From an uncultured Lachnospiraceae bacterium (lineage in GTDB: Bacteria > Bacillota > Clostridia > Lachnospirales > Lachnospiraceae): 64,000 nt of DNA. Location: NCBI GenBank assembly GCA_910584915.1, contig CAJUDM010000005.1, forward strand, positions 62,001 to 126,000. Reading direction: 5' to 3'. Every line of letters starts with the position of its first letter. Positions within the stretch are counted from its first letter, which is position 1. The notes beneath the pieces were generated by a model, which was not told the origin of the DNA, did not search any database, and worked only from the letters and a program-made list of their open reading frames with translations. Positions 58,698 through 64,000 of this stretch are shown in pieces. The position numbers and the translations under genes are program-made.

Positions 58698-59885
58698 ATG
58701 GCCGACATTACAAAACTGGAACAGGCGCTCCCCGCAGCGCCGCTAAAGATCGCAGCGTTAGATTCTGCCGCGGAAATGGGCAGAGTCATCAATGAATATC
58801 TTGTCAACTTTCGAAAAGAAACCCATAAGGACCTGACAAATGATCCCGCCTTTCAGGGATACCATGAAGATAACTATCTTGCCGATGTCAACTGTCCCCG
58901 CTTCGGCTCCGGCGAAGGCAAGGGGATCTTCCGGGAGTCCATCCGGGGCAAGGACCTCTATATCCTGCTGGATGTCTGTAACCACAGCATCACCTATCAG
59001 ATGAACGGCTATACCAACCACAAATCCCCCGACGACCACTATCAGGACCTCAAAAGAGTCATCGCGGCGGCAGGCGGGAAAGCCCACCGCATTACCGTGA
59101 TCATGCCTTTCCTGTATGAGAGCAGACAGCACAAGCGAAGCGGCAGGGAGTCCCTTGACTGCGCCTATGCCTTAAAGGAATTGTCCGACATGGGCGTCAG
59201 CAATATCATCACCTTCGACGCTCACGACCCGCGGGTACAGAATTCCGTGCCCCTGTGCGGTTTCGACAGCTTTATGCCCACATACCAGTTCACCAAGGCC
59301 CTGCTGGAGGCAGAGCCGGACATCATCATCGACAAGGAGCACACGATCGTATTAAGCCCCGATGAAGGAGCGCTCGACCGTGCCATCTATTTCGCCAACG
59401 TGCTCGGCGTGGATGTGGGGATGTTCTACAAAAGACGGGACTATTCCACCATTGTAAACGGCAAAAACCCCATTGTCGCACATGAGTTTCTGGGTGATAA
59501 TATCGCGGGCAAGGATGCCATCATCGTGGACGACATGATCTCCTCCGGGGAGAGCATGATCGATACCGCCCGCATCTTAAAGGAATGCAAGGTAAACCGG
59601 GTATTTATCTGCACGACTTTCGGCCTCTTTACAAGCGGGCTCTCCCATTTCGATGAAGCCTACGAGAAGGGATATTTTGACAAACTGATCACCACAAACC
59701 TGACCTATCAGCCGCCGGAACTCCTGAAGCGTTCCTACTATGTGACTGCCGATATGAATAAATTCCTGGCATCCATCATCGACTTTATGAACCACAATGT
59801 TTCGTTAACTTTTGTGCGGACGCCTACCGACAAGATCCGCGGACTGATGGAGCGGCACAATCGTATGTTGATGGAAGAAAAATAG
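58698..59885 (+). CDS. prs: Ribose-phosphate pyrophosphokinase, long form
   Basis: A 395-residue PRPP synthase, giving PRPP for nucleotides, His and Trp. ATG 58698 has AGGAGG four bases ahead. The ATP and ribose-phosphate regions are HRITVIMPFLYESRQHKRSG (in place of the usual flexible loop) and TFDAHDPRVQNSV; the PRPP-binding loop is DAIIVDDMISSGESMIDTA near residue 290. It is longer than the usual 310-320 residues by N-terminal and internal additions, as seen in one branch of Clostridia. Function as PRPP synthase is likely but less certain than for the short form. Confidence 0.88.
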   Translation: MADITKLEQALPAAPLKIAALDSAAEMGRVINEYLVNFRKETHKDLTNDPAFQGYHEDNYLADVNCPRFGSGEGKGIFRESIRGKDLYILLDVCNHSITYQMNGYTNHKSPDDHYQDLKRVIAAAGGKAHRITVIMPFLYESRQHKRSGRESLDCAYALKELSDMGVSNIITFDAHDPRVQNSVPLCGFDSFMPTYQFTKALLEAEPDIIIDKEHTIVLSPDEGALDRAIYFANVLGVDVGMFYKRRDYSTIVNGKNPIVAHEFLGDNIAGKDAIIVDDMISSGESMIDTARILKECKVNRVFICTTFGLFTSGLSHFDEAYEKGYFDKLITTNLTYQPPELLKRSYYVTADMNKFLASIIDFMNHNVSLTFVRTPTDKIRGLMERHNRMLMEEK

Positions 59886-59906
59886 CAGCGGCCCCGCTGC
59901 TATTTT
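59881..59906 (+). terminator. Terminator overlapping the prs stop codon
   Basis: AATAGCAGCG (59881-59890) pairs with CGCTGCTATT (59895-59904) around GCCC and is followed by TT. The TAG stop lies within the left arm. It can also serve the convergent pgeF-like gene. Confidence 0.75.
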
Positions 59907-59942
59907 CGTTGTGGCTGCCGGAAAACCGAAATCCTTTCGTTC

Positions 59943-60806
59943 TCACAACAGTTTCATAAACGCTCCCAGATTCCCTCTCTGCCCATGGCTCGCCCGATGG
60001 GAAAATAAAAATTCAGGATTACAGCAGGTACACAGATCCGTCACTTCTATATGTTCCGCGGAAATCCCTGCCTCCAGCATGACAAGACGGTTTGCCTCCC
60101 ACAGATCTAACTGATATTTCCCCGGTCTTGTCTGATACCAGAGCGGACTGCTCCGCAGATCGTATTCCTCCGCCCCCGGAAAAGCCCTCCGAAACTCCTC
60201 TATGACATCCCCGCTCACTTCATAGCAGTCCTGACAGATGGACGGTCCGATCGCCGCATGGACATCCCCCGGATCTGTCCCGAAGGCCTCCTGCATCTTT
60301 TCCACCGTCTTTTTGCCGATCTTTTGCACGGTGCCCCGCCAGCCGGAATGGGACAGGCCGATCGCCTTCCTCACCGGATCTACAAAAAACAGGGGCACGC
60401 AGTCCGCAAAGAAAGTACAGAGTACGATTCCCCTCTCCCGGGTGATCAGACCGTCTATGTCCGTGTAGTCTTTCGGCCTTGTGACCCCCTTCCCCCTGTC
60501 CTTTGCCGTGACAAGGCGGACATTATCCGTATGTGTCTGGTCCGAACAGACCATATCCTCCGTGCTGCTCCCCAAGGCAGCCGCAATCAGACGGTAATTT
60601 TCATCCACCGCCTCCTTCCTGTCGCCTCGCGAATAGCTGAGGTTCATGGATGCGTAGATCCCCTCGCTGACACCGCCCTCCCTGGTGGAAAAAAGGTGGC
60701 GCACCGCCCCTGTCCTCTCCAATCCCGGAAAAGTGAGATAAATCACGCCGTTTTCCGCCTGATGTTTTTTTAACACTTCCTGGCCTGCTTTTCTTTTTAT
60801 GTTCAT
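59943..60806 (-). CDS. pgeF: PgeF/YfiH family protein (laccase-domain, purine nucleoside phosphorylase-like)
   Basis: A 287-residue protein of the multicopper-oxidase-like laccase-domain family, whose members act on purine nucleosides or edit peptidoglycan precursors. Zinc-site motifs are visible: DQTHTDNVR near residue 90, FADCVPLFF near 135, LSHSGWRGTVQKIG near 150 and AIGPSICQDCYEV near 185. ATG 60806 with GGAGG at four bases is chosen over an upstream ATG. It converges on prs and follows sbcC. Confidence 0.9.
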   Translation of the reverse strand: MNIKRKAGQEVLKKHQAENGVIYLTFPGLERTGAVRHLFSTREGGVSEGIYASMNLSYSRGDRKEAVDENYRLIAAALGSSTEDMVCSDQTHTDNVRLVTAKDRGKGVTRPKDYTDIDGLITRERGIVLCTFFADCVPLFFVDPVRKAIGLSHSGWRGTVQKIGKKTVEKMQEAFGTDPGDVHAAIGPSICQDCYEVSGDVIEEFRRAFPGAEEYDLRSSPLWYQTRPGKYQLDLWEANRLVMLEAGISAEHIEVTDLCTCCNPEFLFSHRASHGQRGNLGAFMKLL

Positions 60807-60914
60807 ATCGCCTCCGCTCTTTTTAGTCCATTCTATCATGTTCTCCGGAAAAATATGCCGGAATGAAATTTACCGCGGCCATCTGTTTGATGCACTGCCT
60901 CTCATCCGATCAAG

Positions 60915-63900
60915 CTATATGCCGCACTCAACAGTGATCTGACTTCCGTCTCTCGTCTTTTTCACTTTGATCTGCTGCGGAATATTCTCCATAAGCTCCT
61001 CCCTGTGGCTGATGATCCCCACCAGCTTGCTGCTCCCGGTCAGATTCATCAAAATTTCCATCGCACTGTCTATCGATTTCCGGTCCAATGTTCCAAACCC
61101 CTCATCCACAAAGAGCGCATCCATCTGTACGCCGCCGAGATTGGACGACACTGTATCGGACAGTCCCAGGGCAAGGCTCAGGGACGCCTTAAAGCTTTCT
61201 CCGCCGGAAAGATTTCCCACCGGCCTTCTGTGTCCCGTATAATTGTCCAACACCTCCAGGTCAAGGAAATGATTGCTTTTCTTACCGGGAGAATCCTCCT
61301 GACGGTACAGTTCATACTGTCCATCACTCATCGGCAGAAGACGCCTGTTTGCCGCGGCAATGATCCCGTCAAATCCCGCAGCCTGTATGTACTGCTCCAG
61401 TGTAATCTTTCCATTTCCTGTTGTTCCTTTGACCAGATGGTAAAGCCGCTGACACATCACATTCTCCTTGCGCGCCTTTTCCAGTTCCTCTCTCCTGCTG
61501 AGAATGCTCCTCCGTTTCTCTTCATTCGTACTGATCCTGTTTTCATGATTGTTATAGTTTTTCCTGATCAGTTCCACCCTTGCGCTCCGCTCATCACATA
61601 CGGCCTTCAGCCCTTCAATATCTGTAACCTTTTTCCCTTCCGCATCCGCTCTGGCATCTGAAAGCTGTCTTTGATTTGCTGCAACAGCCTGACTGTATTC
61701 ATGGATCACTTTTTCCGACGCCTCGATATCCTCCTCACTCACAATGCACCGCTGCATCTCCTCCACAGAGGAGAATCCATTTGCACTGACTGCCCTATCC
61801 AGCTTCTCCTTCAAAGCTTTCTCATCCTTTTCCTGCTCTTTCAGGCTGCTGCTCAATATCTTCAGTTCTGATGCGGCAGCGGTAACCTTCTCATCAGCTT
61901 TTTTCTTTTCCTCCTCCGACTTCGCGATATCATCTGATAGTTTCTTTTTCTCAGCCTCCGCCCGCTCTCTCTCCTTTTCTGCCGTTCCCCAATCCGGGAA
62001 ACTCAATTCTTCAAGCGTCCTTAACGTGGCTCTCGTCTCCGCCAGTCCCTGGTTTATTTCCTGCCTCTTTACAGCGAGTTCTTCTTTTTTCAAATGGAGC
62101 TTCCCGGTCTCGTCCCCCTGTGCGGTTTCGAGATCTTTTTCGGCCTTCCTCAGCGACCTGCAATCCTTCTCAAGGGAATTGCATTTTTTAGTATTCTCCT
62201 CAGCCGCAGCCTCGACCTGCGTTCTTGCTTCCCCCGCCGCCCTGATCAGTTCCTCGAGAGACGCTCCCTCCATATCCCTGTCCAAAAGCGGGCTCTCCAT
62301 ACAATCCAGTATACCGGCCCTGAGCTGTCCCTCAAATTCCTCCAGCGATGTCTTTGCTATCTCGGCTTCCGTATTTGCACTGTTCTTCTTCTCCTGAAGC
62401 GCAGACTCTTCCTCCTGCAGTTTTTTGAAATCGCCCTCCGAGATCGAAGCCTCCGTAAGCCTCGCCGGCTTCGGATGATACGTAGAGCCGCAAACTGGAC
62501 AGTTCTCCCCCTCCACAAGTTTCTTTGCCAGAATACCAGCCCTGCTGTATTCGAGAGTGCGCTCCGCCTCCTCTCTTCTGCCGTTTGCCTCCTCATATTT
62601 GTCCCGCGCGTCCAAAAATAATCTCTGTTTTCGGGAAAGCTCCTTTTTCCTTTTCTCTCTCTCCGGGATCCGCTCGTCTGTTATCGCGTCCAAGTCCTCC
62701 AGGAGCTCCTTTAGCTTTTCACTCTCATTTTTTGCCCTGATCCACTCAGCCGGCCTGTCTTTTAGTTCCTTAACTGTGTTATGAAGGACTTTGATCTTCT
62801 CCTTGAGAGATTTCTCACCATCCTTTAAGTCTGCTTCCTCCCTGCTGATATTTTTATCCAGCTCTTCAAGATGTTTCAGCTTTCCTTCGAGTTTCTCTTT
62901 TTGCTGAAACTTCTGTTTCTCATCGTCGATCCTGTTTATCATCTGCTTTAATCTGTCAATTTCCGGCTCCTGTTTTTTGGCATCGCCGAGCATATCTCCA
63001 GCCCGCTTTGCAGATGCCGCAGCCGTCTCCAGGCAGGTCTGCTTTGTTTTGATCTGTTCTTTTGTCAGAGACACCGCCTCACATTTTTTCGCCCACTCGG
63101 CATAGGACGGGCTCACATTGCGGGCGGCTTTCTTTTGTCTGTCCAAAAGCAGGCCTATTCCATCGATTTGTGCCTTTCTCCTTTCAAGCTCCTCCTTCTC
63201 CCTTTCCAGTGCATCCCTTTTCTCGATAAAACGGTTGTTTGTCTTTGCCAGCGCAAGTTCCTCATTGTTCTTCTTCAGTTCCGCCTCTGCCTTTTTCAGA
63301 TCCACCCCGATACGCTTTAATCTTTCTTTGTCTGACAGGATCAGACGTTCCGTTACGTCCAGGATCTCATCCAGATTCCATGCGCTCTCTGATCGTCTGG
63401 ATCTGCCTTTAAGATCCTCCAGTTCGTCAAACAGCTCATCTTCTTCATCTGCCGTCACATCCCCGAAATGCTGGATAATACTGTCTTCGGCCTTTGCCCT
63501 GATCCTGCAGCTTGCATCCATTCGATCCTTCAGTCTGTATTCAATATTTTTATAGCCGCTCGTCAAAAATATGGTGCGCAGTATCTCTGTTCTCTGCTCC
63601 GTTTTAGCATTCAGTAAATTCCAAAATTCCCCCTGCGCGATCATCACGATCTGCTTAAACTGCTTCTCATCGATATGCAGCAGTTCTTTTACAGCACGAT
63701 CAACCTGGATCAGGCCCTCTATCGGCGCCTGTCCCTCCTCATAGAAAACCGCCTTTTCCTTCTCCAATACCACGCCAAAGCCGCGATGTTTCTGCCTCTC
63801 ATAGGACGGTTGTCTGAAGACATGAAATTCGCGCCCCTGATGCGAAAAATAAAAGTCCACATAACTTTCGGCGGAATCCTTTGCGTACTCGCTTCTCAAA

Positions 63901-64000
63901 CTTTTCGTATCCCTGTATGTTCCGCTGGCCGTCCCATACAGTGCGAAACATATCGCATCAAATATCGTGGTCTTCCCCGCGCCGGTATCCCCGGATATCA
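60915..64000 (-). CDS. sbcC: Exonuclease SbcC (AAA ATPase), 5' end outside window
   Basis: At least 1028 residues of the ATPase/coiled-coil subunit of the SbcCD nuclease, which opens DNA hairpins. Reading continues past an internal in-frame start to the window edge, where Walker A GDTGAGKTTIFD is seen, so only the first few dozen residues are missing. Long coiled-coil arms flank the zinc hook NCPVCGSTYHPKP in the middle. The C-terminus has the signature LSGGESFKASLSLALGLSD, Walker B MDALFVDEGFGTLD and the D-loop/His region LVGIISHREEL. sbcD is expected just upstream. The function is notable given the many palindromes in this window. Confidence 0.95.
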   Translation of the reverse strand, partial: ISGDTGAGKTTIFDAICFALYGTASGTYRDTKSLRSEYAKDSAESYVDFYFSHQGREFHVFRQPSYERQKHRGFGVVLEKEKAVFYEEGQAPIEGLIQVDRAVKELLHIDEKQFKQIVMIAQGEFWNLLNAKTEQRTEILRTIFLTSGYKNIEYRLKDRMDASCRIRAKAEDSIIQHFGDVTADEEDELFDELEDLKGRSRRSESAWNLDEILDVTERLILSDKERLKRIGVDLKKAEAELKKNNEELALAKTNNRFIEKRDALEREKEELERRKAQIDGIGLLLDRQKKAARNVSPSYAEWAKKCEAVSLTKEQIKTKQTCLETAAASAKRAGDMLGDAKKQEPEIDRLKQMINRIDDEKQKFQQKEKLEGKLKHLEELDKNISREEADLKDGEKSLKEKIKVLHNTVKELKDRPAEWIRAKNESEKLKELLEDLDAITDERIPEREKRKKELSRKQRLFLDARDKYEEANGRREEAERTLEYSRAGILAKKLVEGENCPVCGSTYHPKPARLTEASISEGDFKKLQEEESALQEKKNSANTEAEIAKTSLEEFEGQLRAGILDCMESPLLDRDMEGASLEELIRAAGEARTQVEAAAEENTKKCNSLEKDCRSLRKAEKDLETAQGDETGKLHLKKEELAVKRQEINQGLAETRATLRTLEELSFPDWGTAEKERERAEAEKKKLSDDIAKSEEEKKKADEKVTAAASELKILSSSLKEQEKDEKALKEKLDRAVSANGFSSVEEMQRCIVSEEDIEASEKVIHEYSQAVAANQRQLSDARADAEGKKVTDIEGLKAVCDERSARVELIRKNYNNHENRISTNEEKRRSILSRREELEKARKENVMCQRLYHLVKGTTGNGKITLEQYIQAAGFDGIIAAANRRLLPMSDGQYELYRQEDSPGKKSNHFLDLEVLDNYTGHRRPVGNLSGGESFKASLSLALGLSDTVSSNLGGVQMDALFVDEGFGTLDRKSIDSAMEILMNLTGSSKLVGIISHREELMENIPQQIKVKKTRDGSQITVECGI

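Noticed and set aside
1..64000. tRNA or rRNA genes
   Set aside because: No cloverleaf-like or conserved rRNA sequence was recognised by eye; a covariance-model scan would be needed to exclude a tRNA fully.

Overview
The window reads as chromosome of a Gram-positive anaerobe of the Clostridia, most likely a Lachnospiraceae gut bacterium. This is inferred from low-to-mid GC, strong AGGAGG-type ribosome binding sites, the gene order DUF512 radical-SAM / der / plsY / gpsA, a glycyl radical enzyme with its activase, ribose-type and galactitol-type sugar uptake systems, and many intergenic hairpin repeats. No rRNA, tRNA, CRISPR array, prophage or intact insertion sequence was found. Almost every gene is on the minus strand. 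The plus-strand genes are a CobW-like GTPase, aroC, a LacI regulator, a small orphan ORF and prs.

Layout. 1-3982: a partial ABC-2 type transporter, preceded by a 49-residue membrane peptide, a two-component system and an unknown protein. 3997-8480: a nucleoside catabolic operon (udp, deoC, cdd, add, deoB) with pairs of hairpins between cistrons. 8721-11058: a GNAT acetyltransferase, leuB and yajC. 11223-16520: a galactitol-type PTS operon with its PRD regulator, an unrecognised probable TIM-barrel protein and its own HPr-like protein that lacks Ser46. 16654-21169: CobW-like GTPase, tgt, a VanY-type carboxypeptidase, a structured repeat and aroC. 21401-24901: an ECF sigma factor coupled to a membrane-anchored beta-propeller protein, then a nuclease/transposase pseudogene.

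24917-34057 is the most interesting block. A LacI regulator diverges from a six-gene operon encoding a ribose-type ABC importer, an acyl esterase, an unassigned glycyl radical enzyme and its activase. The promoter, a double operator and an attenuator-like hairpin are readable. The lipoprotein gene is split by a seven-G tract inside its signal peptide. The operon looks like a self-contained anaerobic pathway in which an acylated sugar-like compound is imported, de-acylated and then opened or dehydrated by radical chemistry; the substrate cannot be read from sequence.

34159-41132: secreted proteins, a large MMPL/RND transporter with a long secreted coiled-coil partner, and a TetR regulator. 41228-46543: membrane glycosyltransferases, tyrS and an acyltransferase. 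46580-49058: a MoxR/VWA pair with a structured repeat between the genes. 49223-53643: a tandem array of zinc-ribbon membrane proteins in which the same two domains are fused once and split twice, with vestigial tails left between copies. 53668-64000: housekeeping genes (gpsA, plsY, der, DUF512 radical SAM, prs, a PgeF/YfiH protein) and most of sbcC, which runs off the end.
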